In this document: positions 1 through 11,181 of the stretch, one piece after another
Position numbering within the stretch: position 1 is the first letter of the stretch
Layout of the letters: every line of letters starts with the position of its first letter
Assembly (NCBI GenBank): GCA_018524725.1
Contig: JAEUWP010000293.1
Span: 1-34,251 of the forward strand
Direction of reading: 5' to 3'
Source of the DNA: Podaxis mareebaensis
Lineage: Eukaryota; Basidiomycota; Agaricomycetes; Agaricales; Agaricaceae
DNA: 34,251 nt
The notes under the pieces: generated by a model
Database searches by the model: none
Told to the model about the DNA's origin: nothing
What the model saw: the letters and a program-made list of their open reading frames with translations, nothing else
Translations under genes and position numbers: made by a program

Positions 1-12
1 TTATAAGCCATA

Positions 13-68
13 CTCTCTCATAACCCATAGGTCGGCCATGTCACCAAGTGCTATGGGTTATGAGGGAG
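13..68. repeat. Inverted repeat (18-bp arms, 20-nt loop)
   Basis: Positions 13-30 and 51-68 are reverse complements over 18 bases with a single mismatch, separated by 20 nt. The arms read CTCTCTCATAACCCATAG and CTATGGGTTATGAGGGAG. It may be a hairpin or the end of a small fold-back element cut by the window edge. No target-site duplication is visible. Confidence 0.7.
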
Positions 69-479
69 ACGACTGTAATCGCACTCCAACCTTCCCCGCA
101 CGTCTCTACAAGCCCCTTGTCTCATGTTCATACCTATTTTAATTTAATTCCAGCTAAAATGCAAGTGGGGATTGCCCTTGCGCTTCCGTCGCGTTACGCC
201 TCCTTGTCCGCTTTGGGACTCACGACGCCGACTATTATTGGTCCTTTGTCCATCATTCAACTTACCGCTGTCAAGTGTCGTTCTGCCTGAATCCGTACCT
301 GGCAGAAGATGATCCAGCTCTTTGGTTCGCATGGGTGCAGTCTCTTCAGAAAAAAATCCTCGCCAATCGGTCCGTCCCAGGTTTCCTCCCATGAGGGTCT
401 ACAGATATCCTATTCCCCGCAGACGACTTGTCCAACACTTGCCACTAGCAAGCAAACCAAGCCTCAAGGAATTACCCTT

Positions 480-985
480 CATTTCATGACTGTATTGTTT
501 GATGTTAGTCTGTTGTCATAATTAACATAGCCACCGCTGACGTTATCCCACGTCCTCTGCCTTCTTCCCAGTGCATCCGGTTGGCAACGGTGTCGCGCAG
601 AGCGTATTTCTTGTTGCTCGACGTATGACATTCTGATCACCTCCTGATCGACATCCGAAGTCTCGCCTCCCTCGACTGGTTTCACGCGAATGTTAGCGCC
701 CACAGGGACCTTTGGGTCTGAACAATTCATGTTTGATGCAGGCAACCGACAGATCCCAGATATCAAACCGTTCTATCCGAATGTTGTCCATCTCGATCAG
801 AATGCGGTGGTCTTCCTCCTTCGTTGATTTCATATTGTCCCCCGCGCGATGCCATCTCGGCATGAATCCAATGTCGTACGTCCCCCGCTGATTGACGTGC
901 TATCGGTACACCCGCCCAACACAAAAGTCCGCAATCATCCCCGTTTGATTCAAAAATCTTCGTGAAATTCCGTGCGTTCCTCACT
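480..985 (-). pseudogene. Possible decayed coding fragment
   Basis: Read on the minus strand, about 833 to 693 encodes a 46-residue open frame rich in alternating charged and hydrophobic residues (for example HRILIEMDNIRIERFDIWDL). It can be extended upstream without a stop to an AG at about 890. The text then continues in a neighbouring frame down to about 480. I could not join these pieces with plausible GT..AG introns, so the reading frame appears broken. I recognise no family. It could be a decayed gene, an incompletely modelled small gene, or chance. Confidence 0.2.
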
Positions 986-1299
986 TTATCCCCGTTCCCT
1001 GGACTAATCAGGGCCTCGGCCGGGCTCGGCCCTCACATGCTTCTAGGATCCGGACATCCACAAAACTCAAAGCGTGCGCAACGAGCAGAGAACGTAAGTA
1101 ATGAGCAACCGTGTTGAACGTTGAGCTTCGAAAGATTGATTTTTTTGTGCCTTTCTCGGCGAACCCGAAAGGCAGGTTTGATTTACCTTACTCAGACATC
1201 CTTCATGCCCAAGGCTGTGCCCGACCCAAGGTGTTTAGTCGGGATCCGGATTCTGGGAATACATTAATTATCCCTCAATGATCCCCATCCCCGTTCTAT

Positions 1300-1306
1300 T
1301 ATAAAA
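1300..1306 (+). promoter_or_regulatory. TATA box of the copper radical oxidase gene
   Basis: The word TATAAAA lies 56 nt before the chosen ATG (1362). It is followed by a C/T-rich stretch (about 1307-1355), as is common around fungal transcription starts. This is a position-based call without transcript data. Confidence 0.55.
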
Positions 1307-1361
1307 CCCTCCCTCAACTAGGGTCCCTAGTCTTCTCGTCGCCCACTCTTTCTTTCGAGAA

Positions 1362-4300
1362 ATGGGTCTCTTGACTCCATCGTCGTTGGCTTTGGCCTTA
1401 ACTTTCACTCCTGTACGTCCTACTCTCCGTCATCGCCATTCGTTTCGATTGGCGTCAGTCGCGAGCGCGTACTAACATCTGTTGCGTCTGGTTTTGCCAA
1501 TGTGGTGCTACCAGTTCTTAGCCGCTAATGCGCAGTCCACTCATTTCAGTCATAATGTATTCCGTCATCGACGGCAATCGATCCCTACAAACCTTCCCGG
1601 AAACTGGACCTCGCTTGGATGCTACATGTACGTCGCGCTTTTTTCATCGCGCTCCAGGCCGTAGCAGTCCCGCTCCTATTCGATTGTTGCTTCCTGAAGT
1701 GCCCTGTGCTTCCGTGCTTCATGTTCATTACATCTCCTTCACCCCTATGTGCTTCCTGACTTGACATTGACATCTTGCATCACAGTGACAACCTCGCTGC
1801 AGGACGTACTCTGAACGCTAATGGTTACACCAGCGGAGATTCCATGACCATCGAATCGTGCATTAACTTCTGTGATCAGAAGGGTTATATCTATGCAGGA
1901 ACCGAATACGGCGTAAGTGCGCACCCAGTGCTATTCCTTCCTTTTCTTTCCATCCTTTTTTCTTTATTCGATCTGGATCCCCGATCCCGAACTCGAAACG
2001 AAGGGCAAGAACGCACGTTCTGCAATTTTTTCCTGTCCCGCGTTCCTCCTCACCTTGGCGTTGCGCCCTATTTCCTCCGCTTCATTAATAATTGAATGAT
2101 TCTTTATGGAAGATCAATAGTGCTAATCATTATTATTTCCACTAGGCCGAATGCTGTACGCCCGTCCTCTCCAACTTGCCCTCAAACCTGAAAAAGCTGA
2201 TCAATTTCTCGTTTCATTTGCTCACTTTCTTCTTGGTCTTCCCATCGTACCCTACTTACTACCTTCCATTTCAACTTCACGTACATTCTTCATCCCCTCA
2301 TACTTCTTTGGGCATGACTTCCCAAAACTATCCGGTCTTCTTACCTTCCTTTCCCTGCTGCGGCAACAATGTACCCCCTTTGTGTCCTCCACCTATTTTC
2401 CTCTTTTCTTCACTGTCCGCGTGATCTCTCGCTGTTTCTATTTTTATTTTTTCTGATCAACAGATTGTGATAATTATATCAAGAATGGCGGCGAACAAAC
2501 AGCAGACTCCGAATGCAACATGCGCTGCTCCGGAAATACACTTCAACCATGTGGTTCCGGAGGTCGCCTCAACATGTTCTGGAGCGGAGGTTCACCCCCT
2601 CCCCCTCCTGTCATCACTGAACGCGTCGGGGACTGGGTCTCATTGGGCTGCTGGACGTACGTCTTTCCTTGGCGTTTATTTTAAGGATGCGAAGCTGATT
2701 AATTCACTTGTGGTTCATGATCATGAATTTGGGCTTGACTTCTAATCAACTTCGAACTTGCCTCGGCGACGACTCCTATCCTCCAATATATGGACTCATT
2801 TCGGGGTTCATTTGATGCATACTTGCAATTTGACTTTTCTTACACCTTGGCTTTCATTTTGGCTTTGGCTTTGACGTTGACTTGTGGTTCTGGCGTTGGC
2901 TCTGATGATGGCTTTCCGGATGTTCTGTTTGGGGTTTGCATGGCTCCGTGTCTTGAATGATGTGGATGTGCGCGTTGTTGTGTTGCGCTCTGCAGTGATG
3001 CAGTTAATGGTGCACCGCGCTCCCTGCCCGTTGCTATGGGCACCGATGGACCTGTTGATACAGAGAGCTGCACGGCCGCCTGCTTCCAGAATGGATATCA
3101 TCTTGCCGGAACGGAGTTTTCTGGGTACGTACGATCCCTTCACTTTATCAATATAACTCGGGATAAGGAATTGACCATAACCGACATCATTTTCGTTCCC
3201 ATTTCGCTTCTGGGCATGTAGTGAATGCTGTAAGTGCTCTTCCCGCTCCTTCGATGAAATAGTATATAACTCATAATCCTTTGGTTGTTTTATAGTTTGT
3301 GGTAATGCCCTCGATGCAGCTGCTACCAAGGCCGCAGATACGGACTGCAACATGGTCTGTGCTGGCAATAACTCTGAGTTCTGTGGTGGTCCGAATAGGT
3401 TGAACGTCTATAACTACACCGGTACTGATCTGCCCACGAATCCTGGAGGCGGAGGAGGCGGAGGTCCTTCGACCGTTTTCCCCGTTCTTAATGGTCTGCC
3501 AACTGGTTGGGCATATAATGCTTGCTGGGTGTAAGTCTTCTGTTTATCTGCATTCGACGTAAGTAACTGAAAAATGTTATATCTAGCGACAACGCCCACG
3601 GCCGTATTCTCCAGCATCAGATTCCCGATAGCCAGAGTATGACCGTCGAGTCTTGTATCCAGGCTTGCGTCGCTCAAAATTTCACCGTTGCTGGCCTCGA
3701 ATTCTCTAGTGAGTTTTCCTTCCATGTTTGATTGCAATCTGATGTTGACATCTTTCTTTAGCTCAATGCTGTAAGTTTATCATCCTTCCACCGCGTGCTT
3801 GATACTTAGACTATCATGCTTAGTCTGCGGTCCCAACCTTGTTGCCGGAGCTGTTATTGCTGATGAGTCTTCTTGTAACATGGGATGTGCGGGTAACTCT
3901 ACGTACGTAACGCTAAGTTTCTCTGTTCGTCCATGTCCTGACGGTGGCTTTATAGTGAGGCTTGCGGTGGTCCTTCTCGAACCTCTGTCTATACGAATGG
4001 TGACCTCACTGTCTTCCCTGTTCCGACCGCCCAGACGACCAACTTGCCTGGTAATTTCAAGTATGCTGGATGTTTACAGTGAGTTCCGCGGTTATTTTGC
4101 ATTACTGGGAGAATTCGGATGCTGACGTTACTGGCTTTTAATAGCGAGGCTCAAGGTCGCCGCATTCTGCCTTGGATGCTCGAATGGCCTTCCAACAACT
4201 CTGCCACTGTCTGCATGGAACGTTGTGCTGAGTACGGCTATCCCGCTGCTGGTGTCGAGGTTAGTTCTGCTCTTGACCTCAGATTTGGCTCCTTAGCTAA

Positions 4301-6631
4301 TGGTCACCTGTAGTTCGGTGTCCAATGCTGTGTGTACCCAAACGCAAAAGTTGGGTGTCTGTACTGATTCTTTCCTGTAGTCTGTGGTGATATCACTGAT
4401 GTCACGGACTCTAACGGTATCATTGGTGATGAGGCTGACTGCAATATTCCATGCCCTGGTGACCCGGCTCACCTTTGTGGCGGTGGCGATCGCCTTAACT
4501 ACTACACTTGGGAGGGTGACCTCAATGTCTGGCACAAGCCCGCTGTTACAGGTCGTTATGAGGTATGTTTTCCTCTTAACATATTCGTGTGTGAGACTGA
4601 TTCAGCTCTTATAGTTCTTCGGTAAGTTACTTGTCAAGCCATTAAACGAGGACTTGTGTTGAACCTTCTCACCTACAACTGTCTACAGTTCCTGGGTGCG
4701 TGGGCATGATTTGATTCATCTTATAAGGCACTTACGATGTCAACAGAGTTATTGTTCCCTTAATCGCTACTGTCGGTATCAACAACAAGGTTACCTTCCT
4801 TGAGAAACATGGCACAGGGTCTGTTCCTTCGCTGCCTGTTCATGATTGCGATATTGCTAACACCTATTCTTCAGTTTCCCCAACTCAACTGGCGCCTATG
4901 AACTTGATATTAGCTTGGCCTCCGACTTCTCCAAAGCGTGGCGTGAGATGCATGGCCTCAAGACCGATGTTTTCTGCGCTGGTAGCGTTATTCTCCCAGA
5001 CAAGGCTGGACGACAACTCAACGTTGGTGGATGGTCCCTCGACTCAACTTTCGGTGTTCGCTTATTCACTCCCGACGGCGTCCCCGGAACCAACTCGACA
5101 AACGACTGGGAGGAAGATTATCCTAATCTCAAGCTCCAGGTTGGTGCCTCGTGTCATTCGCTTCGATCAAAGTAGAATCTGATGGTGCAACTTCAGAGGG
5201 GCCGTTGGTATCCAACTGCTGCTGTCCTTTCTAATGGCTCTGTTCTTGTTATCGGTGGAGAAATTGGTAGCAACGACCGTGCTCAACCTAACCTTGAAAT
5301 ATTGCCCAAGCCTGAGGGTGGCGATACTGTCATCGATCTCCCTTGGCTCCTGAGGACCGATCCCAACAACTTGTATCCTTTCGTTGTCATCCTTCCCAGC
5401 CAAAACATCTTCGTCGGTGAGTACTGGACGTACAGGAGCTTGACGAGTATCTCATGCAATCTTTATAGGATACTGGAATGAGGCCCGTATCTTGGAACCC
5501 GTCAACTTCGAGACCATCAAGGAGTTGCCCAATATACCCGGAAACGTCAACAATTTCCTTGCCGGTCGTACATATCCTTTGGAGGGAGCAGCCATGCCTC
5601 TTCCTCAACACGCTCCCTACACTGAACCTCTCGAAATCCTCATCTGCGGTGGTTCAACTGAGGGTGGAGGAGAAGCCAGTGATAACTGTGTCACCATCCA
5701 ACCTGAAGCCCCTGAACCAAAATGGGTTATTGAGCGCATGGTCAGTGTCATTGTGCCACGATTCCATGCGTATGACGCCGACTGACGGACTTTACGCAGC
5801 CTTCGAAGCGTGTTCTTGCATGCATGGTTGCCCTGCCCGATGGTACATACATGATCATAAACGGTGCTCACCAGGGTGTTGCCGGATTCGGTTTGGCCAA
5901 TGATCCCAACTTGAACGCAGTCTTGTACGATCCTACCCTGCCACGCAATCAGCGTATGTCGATCCTCAATAACACGATCGTCGCTCGCATGTATCATTCC
6001 GAGGCTACTCTCCTTCCTGATGGACGCGTTCTCATCTCTGGTTCTGATCCTCAAACCAACAACCCTGATGGCACTCCCAAGTACCCTGAGGAGTTCCGTA
6101 TTGAGGTATAACGTCCCCCTTGTTATGTGGATCCGCTTAATAGCTTGGTCTGACCTCGTATTTTTCTGTCAATTAGGTCTATATCCCCCCTTACCTCGCT
6201 TCTGGTCGTAAACAGCCTACCTTCGATCTCCCCAACCATGATTGGGCTTACGGCGGCCAGTTTATTATCACTAATGTCCATTTGTTCCAAGGCCCGATGT
6301 CGAACGTGCGCATTTCTTTGATCGGAGGTTAGTTTCTCAGGGAACTATATTTCAAGAACCCTTCCCCTGATCTTTGTCGTTCACAGCTACCTCAAGTACC
6401 CACGGAAATACCATGGGCGCTCGTACTATTTTCCCCGCTTTCTCTTGCAGTGGTACAACCTGCACTATCACCGCACCTCCTAATGCCGGTGTTTCCCCTC
6501 CGGGCTGGCACATGTTGTTCGTCTTGGACGGCCCTACGCCATCCGTTGCTCAGTGGGTCCGCATCGGTGGTGATCCCGCCGAGCTTGGAAACTGGCCCAA
6601 CCTTCCCGGCTTCACTCTTCCCGGTATCTAA
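1362..6631 (+). CDS. Secreted copper radical oxidase (glyoxal oxidase type) with four WSC domains
   Basis: Predicted extracellular copper radical oxidase, a family that oxidises aldehydes or alcohols and makes H2O2. Splicing gives 24 exons and 1018 aa in an unbroken frame: 1362-1412, 1515-1627, 1786-1912, 2146-2155, 2464-2656, 2996-3124, 3222-3229, 3296-3530, 3587-3708, 3762-3770, 3824-3902, 3956-4078, 4145-4259, 4314-4329, 4381-4562, 4615-4621, 4689-4695, 4747-4818, 4875-5139, 5197-5416, 5469-5740, 5800-6105, 6177-6327, 6387-6631. Residues 1-24 form a signal peptide (ends ANAQ). Four WSC domains lie near 50-140, 161-251, 284-373 and 395-485, each with GC[WYL]..ESC..C..ECFCG..CN..C..CGG. Linkers are Pro-rich after WSC1 and Gly-rich (seven Gly) after WSC2. 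The catalytic propeller starts near 500. Expected active-site residues are all present: Cys567 (VFCAG), Tyr626 (RWYPT), Tyr850-His851 (RMYHSEA) and His979 (GWHML). The domain order matches the WSC-bearing CRO3-5 class. Substrate unknown. Confidence 0.93.
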
Positions 6632-7617
6632 TCGAATCAAGGACTGAATGTGAAGTGCCGTTGAGTTTTGTTTTTTCGTTTACGACCTCCGGGTTGATAT
6701 ACCTTTTGTCACGGATCCTTTGGCACCGTTATTGTTCGCCTTTTCGTATGTCTGAATGGTGTACGGCACTCATTTTCTGGTACACATGGGACTCTCCGAC
6801 TGTTGTTAGTTATTATTAATATAAATAACCTCTCATTTCTCTCCGTCTGAGCGAGCAAATGAGCTAGGAATCATCGCCCGTTCGTGTATGCTAAGTGTTA
6901 ATGGGACAATGTACCTAATTTCAAGAGTCACAGCAACGGGTGATTGAAAATTCAGGGACCCACGTTCCCCCTGTCCGTGTCGTCGACGGTACCCCTAATG
7001 AATGCATAGGTATCCCGACCCGTGAGACTCAATCATTTCCACCAGAGCGGTATCTCGATCATTTGATAACATATCGACCCTCCAGGTCCGATTTGTCAAC
7101 CGTCATTCATGGATCTAAAAGCGTCGAAACCATATTCAACCTGCCGAGTTGTATTTTCACCCCTGAACTGATACGACGAAAGCGCAAGCCGCTCCTTGGC
7201 CGAAGTTTCATGCGGCCTTCCCAGAGATGGAATCCCGTCATTCCGCATGCAATCCCAAGATTATAACAAACGTTGGCCTTCTGATAAATATATACGATGT
7301 ACACCTAACAAACTGTATCCGACAAGGTGAATAGATAACGCTTTAGATGTTGCAGTCTAGTCATGTTGAAGGTGAAGGATCAATTCAGTTGACCGATGAA
7401 ATGGGAGAAAAGATATCACTGAGTCCATAGCATGGTTAGAATACCACAAATGTCCGATGTCAGAGTTATCCACAAGGAAGACAATAGGTGACCTGCTACG
7501 AAGAGCATACAGGGGAGAAAAGGAGCGACGATTATAAAATGAGCGTTGTTGTAGTAAAGAACGCAAGGTCCATGAGAGAAAGACCAAGGCACGATCAAAA
7601 CGACGAAGAGGCGATCT
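6632..7617. other. Convergent intergenic region (3' flanks)
   Basis: Lies between the oxidase stop codon (6631) and the GT2 stop codon (7618, minus strand), so it should hold both 3' UTRs. AT-rich runs near 6810-6832 are plausible poly(A)-signal material. An open frame at 6940-7266 (+) has no initiator context, no splice partners and no recognisable family, so I do not call it a gene. Confidence 0.6.
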
Positions 7618-10600
7618 TCAGTAGGAAAAGATCATGAGCCAGGGGTTGAGGACAATCTGTAGAAGCGGGAATGAGAATCGACGCTATTGTGTCATAGAGG
7701 GTAACGAATACTCACGGGGAAAAGGATATGGCCCCCTGTTGTGATCCTGAGGTTGGCATGATCAACAATGGGTCAAAGGGACAAAAAGCGGGATCCAGGC
7801 ACTCACGCAAGAGGCATGATGACAGCCCAGGCATATCCTGGGATTTGCCACTCGAGTGGCACTAGCGGTGTTGTGAAAATGACCATAGCCGCGATGAGGA
7901 GGACGCAAACAGTGAAAATGGGCCAGTACCGCTTGAGGATTCTGGGAACTTCAATCCAGAAATTTGACCGCTCGACTTCCTTTGCAGTCGCACCCCAGGT
8001 GATGTTGTAGGAGAACATGTGTGCGAGAAGAGCAGTTGAGAGGTGGAAGCTCAAACCGGCGAAGAAGAAGAAACTAGCTGACTATCAGCATTTGTTTTGA
8101 CGATACAGAGACGATTGAACTCACAAGAATGGGATCCACATGAAATTTTCAAAGAGCGCCGACAGTAGATCGCGGTGCCCGATACGATATTCCAAGAGGG
8201 TGAATGCGAGATTACCAACCCCAGGGAAAACAACCGTGCAAGCAAGCCAGATCTCGAAACTTTTGAGATAGAACCCATCGACTTCGTACGAGAGCCCAAG
8301 GAGGAAGTAATTCAGGACCGAGAGTACGGCTGCGGCGGCGAGACCGTAGTACGAAAACATGTAGGCCATCATACTGATCTTGTAATGGACTGGTGCGTTC
8401 GACCAAAGAAAGATCCGTAGCTGCTTGTTGATGGGTCCAAGCCGATACCAGTCCTTGAGCGGGTTGAAAATCAGCTCATTACAACCTTCACAGACAGATG
8501 ATTAGTCCCATCATTATTCAGATCCATGATAATTTGAGGGGAGCGACTCACCGTAGGCGTATTTCTGCCACCGATTCAACTCATCATCAACAGTCAGCGA
8601 GACACCCTCCTTAAAGCCACCTTCCGAGTAAGTTGCCCATCGAATGATGTACCCTTTCAGCTACATCCGAACAAAATGCTGAGCGGATAACCTTAACGGA
8701 CTGAAAGAACTGGAAGCTTACCTGAAGCCGAAGTGCCATATCAAAGTCCTCAGACACATTGTGCTCAGACCAAATCTTCGAAACCCCATCAGTGTCAATG
8801 AACGCCGCTTCCTGGAGAGCGGACCACCGAAGGAATGCGTTGTGGCCGACGAAAGGTGCAATTTCGCCGTTAGCACATCCGAGAGAAATGCACTTGTTAA
8901 TACGACGGGTGAAGTGCGCAATACCGTTCTCAAAGTAATGGAAGGCAACCTGCATGACGTCTGCGAAGGTCATCAATACATATATCTTAGGGTTAATGAA
9001 AGCAAGTAGGGTATACCTGACTCGTGTTGGATGATGGCAACTTCAGGACATTCTGCCATTTCGCGTGCGGCATCCCTGAGGCAATCCTAGTTGCAGGTTT
9101 TACTATTAGGCGTTCAAAAGTTGTTGGAATTCATGTCAAGGGACGTACCTCAGGGACTACAGTGTCGGAATCAACGAGTAGGATAATGTCACCAACACGA
9201 AGCGAGCGCGCATTGCTGGCCCAAGGCTTCCACTTCTGACCTGTCAATTCATACATCTCTTCCATGGCCATATCAAGTGCCCGTTCCTCCAATGTCGCCG
9301 AGCTTCGGTCCTCAAGTTTCTCAGATGCTTCCAGTGCAAGGATGTGCTTCTCCATCAAGAGCGAGAGCTGAACGAGAAGGGAGTAGAGAAGATGCATTCA
9401 ATCACATGAGGACGCTCAGAGACGAAGGCAATCACCTGAAGGCCGTAGTTCATGTTGGATGCTTTCTTGAACCTTCCTGCACGTTTGAAACCATCCGGTT
9501 TATCACTATGAGGAGGTCGAGCCACCCAGCCGATGTTGTGGTCAGAATAGAACTCGATGCGTTTCTTCCGCTCCTCTTCGTTGATAAGTTGAAGACCGTC
9601 GTCGTGTACGAAGATCGAAGAAGTTCCGCCTTGGCGAGCGTACGTCTGCATAGCTTTCTTGATATGGTAAACAGACTTGGCTCTGAATTAGGATTGAAAC
9701 GTTAATTAGGTCAAGTGAACAGTGAGTTTTTGAGGATAAGAATATCAAAACGTGTTGGCGTACATAGTGTCCTCCAAGCTCTCCTTGTACACGGGCATCT
9801 CGATTGTGATGTGGGGTAGTCGTGAATCAACTTCGGGATTGGGAGAGGGTTTTTGTGCTGAGTAGTACCGAGAGTTCTCGTGGTATTGCGCCACGGGCCC
9901 AATTCTTCGAGGCAAAGTAGTCAGCAAAGACGTAGTTAGTCAAGACGGAGAATAAGGAAGACTTACAACATGGAGAGGTTAGCCACGATTTGTAGTGCAA
10001 AGAACTACTCAACGACGTAAGAAGGAAGCGATCGTCAAGATAAACGAAGTACCACTGACAAGTGCCACGCAAACCAAGAACGGCGCCGTAGCTAGAAGTG
10101 CGAACCGTTTGTAGCCGTGATCCAGTTTGAATTCCGCAAGAAGAATAGAAAGGCCACTAGCCACGAAGACTTGGTCCCCATAAATCGATTTCAGCCCGAT
10201 ACAAAGAGTCCGAGGAAACACTTACAAATGGAAAGGCCAAGGCCAAGGCCACCGTAGACAGGGGCGAATAGTCGAATGGGACGGGGGGCTGGTCCACTTG
10301 AGCCCTTTTCAAGGTCAGTCTCTCCATCGCCTTTGGACGAAGTCCAACTCCAACCCAAGATCTTGAATGATCTTGACTTTTTTGTTTCCTTGTCTTTCCC
10401 AGCTAAGGTAGCTACAACTTCGGTAACGGCGACAGGAGGGGGAAGAGGAGGGGGGTATTTCTCATTGAGGTTGGTGTTGGAAGCGGTAGTGGAAGGAGCG
10501 ACAGACGTGGCCACAGATGTGGCCACGGAATGGGCAGTTGATCTTGAACGCCAAAGGAGCTTCATCAACTTTTCGTTGAACTCGCGACAAAGAGGAACAA

Positions 10601-11181
10601 TGTGATCCAGTTCATCCGACCACACCACAAGGACCCGTTCGTCTCTCTGATGGATGCTCCCTCAGCTTGAACTATTAAGAGACCCGTAACCGACACTCAC
10701 GATAAATGCTCCGCATTGTTCCTTGTCGGCGTGTGGTAGTGCGCTGACGGTATCCAGGATCTGGATGCGGGTGTTCGCATCGATATAGAAGGCGGATGCA
10801 TCATCAGCGCTGTAAAGTGAATTGAGACTGGAAAGCAGAAAACATCGAAGCAAAGACTTACGCTGTTGCCAATGCAGAATGTACGGCTGCACTTCGCACT
10901 TTCACAGCTACTAGAGGATTCAAACCTCGCACGGCAGCTTCAAAAGGCGCAAGGAAAGGGTTTTCATAGGGAAAGAGTCGGAATTGTCCAGGTTCTACTC
11001 GTATGCAAACACCCGCAGAAACGTTCTCTTCTGATGGCTTAAACCAGGCATCTCCTTGTGTCTGAAATTGATAGTCCAATCATGAGCAAAAGAGGGAGAC
11101 AAGCACTTGTAGGGACTGCAGGAGCAAACATACGGAACGAAAGATATAATGTAGGATGGCGTCGTAAGAGTCGTAGTCCAT
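7618..11181 (-). CDS. Polytopic family-2 glycosyltransferase (hyaluronan/cellulose-synthase-like)
   Basis: Sixteen exons join to 882 aa. In transcript order: 11181-11134, 11061-10862, 10809-10701, 10646-10226, 10169-10060, 10004-9967, 9904-9764, 9682-9436, 9367-9149, 9086-9017, 8960-8722, 8660-8552, 8485-8125, 8073-7807, 7746-7716, 7656-7618. Residues 1-240 are a cytosolic N-terminus I do not recognise, with a SVAT triplet repeat and a Lys/Ser-rich stretch. Hydrophobic segments near 250-310 precede the GT-A domain: start EMPVYKE, DSD at 504-506 (nucleotide-sugar/metal site), ED at 605-606 (catalytic-base region), and NRWQKYAYG near 643-651 in the place of the Q..RW motif. Several further membrane helices and a TWGATAKE motif follow, ending NPWLMIFSY. 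Family members polymerise or transfer sugars at the plasma membrane. The product (chitin-like, hyaluronan-like or other glycan) cannot be read from sequence. The start was chosen because it opens a conserved-looking MDYDSYDAILHYIF block. Confidence 0.88.

Larger units (their letters stand above)
1..1361. other. Intergenic / 5' flank of the copper radical oxidase gene
   Basis: No convincing intact gene. It holds a near-perfect hairpin at 13-68 and a TATA box at 1300-1306. On the minus strand, about 480-990, several short overlapping frames look partly protein-like but break into one another; they are entered separately as a doubtful decayed fragment. The rest (about 85-480 and 990-1290) shows nothing I can name. 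Confidence 0.5.

Noticed and set aside
1010..1033. GC-rich partial palindrome (AGGGCC ... GGCCCT)
   Set aside because: Only 6-bp outer arms pair fully; weak and without context.
2808..3368. 186-aa open frame on the minus strand
   Set aside because: It is antisense to well-supported WSC exons and introns of the oxidase gene and has low-complexity composition with no recognisable domain.
6940..7266. 108-aa plus-strand frame between convergent genes
   Set aside because: No family, no promoter or splice context, and it lies where two 3' UTRs are expected.
10276..10605. 109-aa plus-strand frame
   Set aside because: Antisense to exon 4 of the GT2 gene, which is supported by its splice partners.
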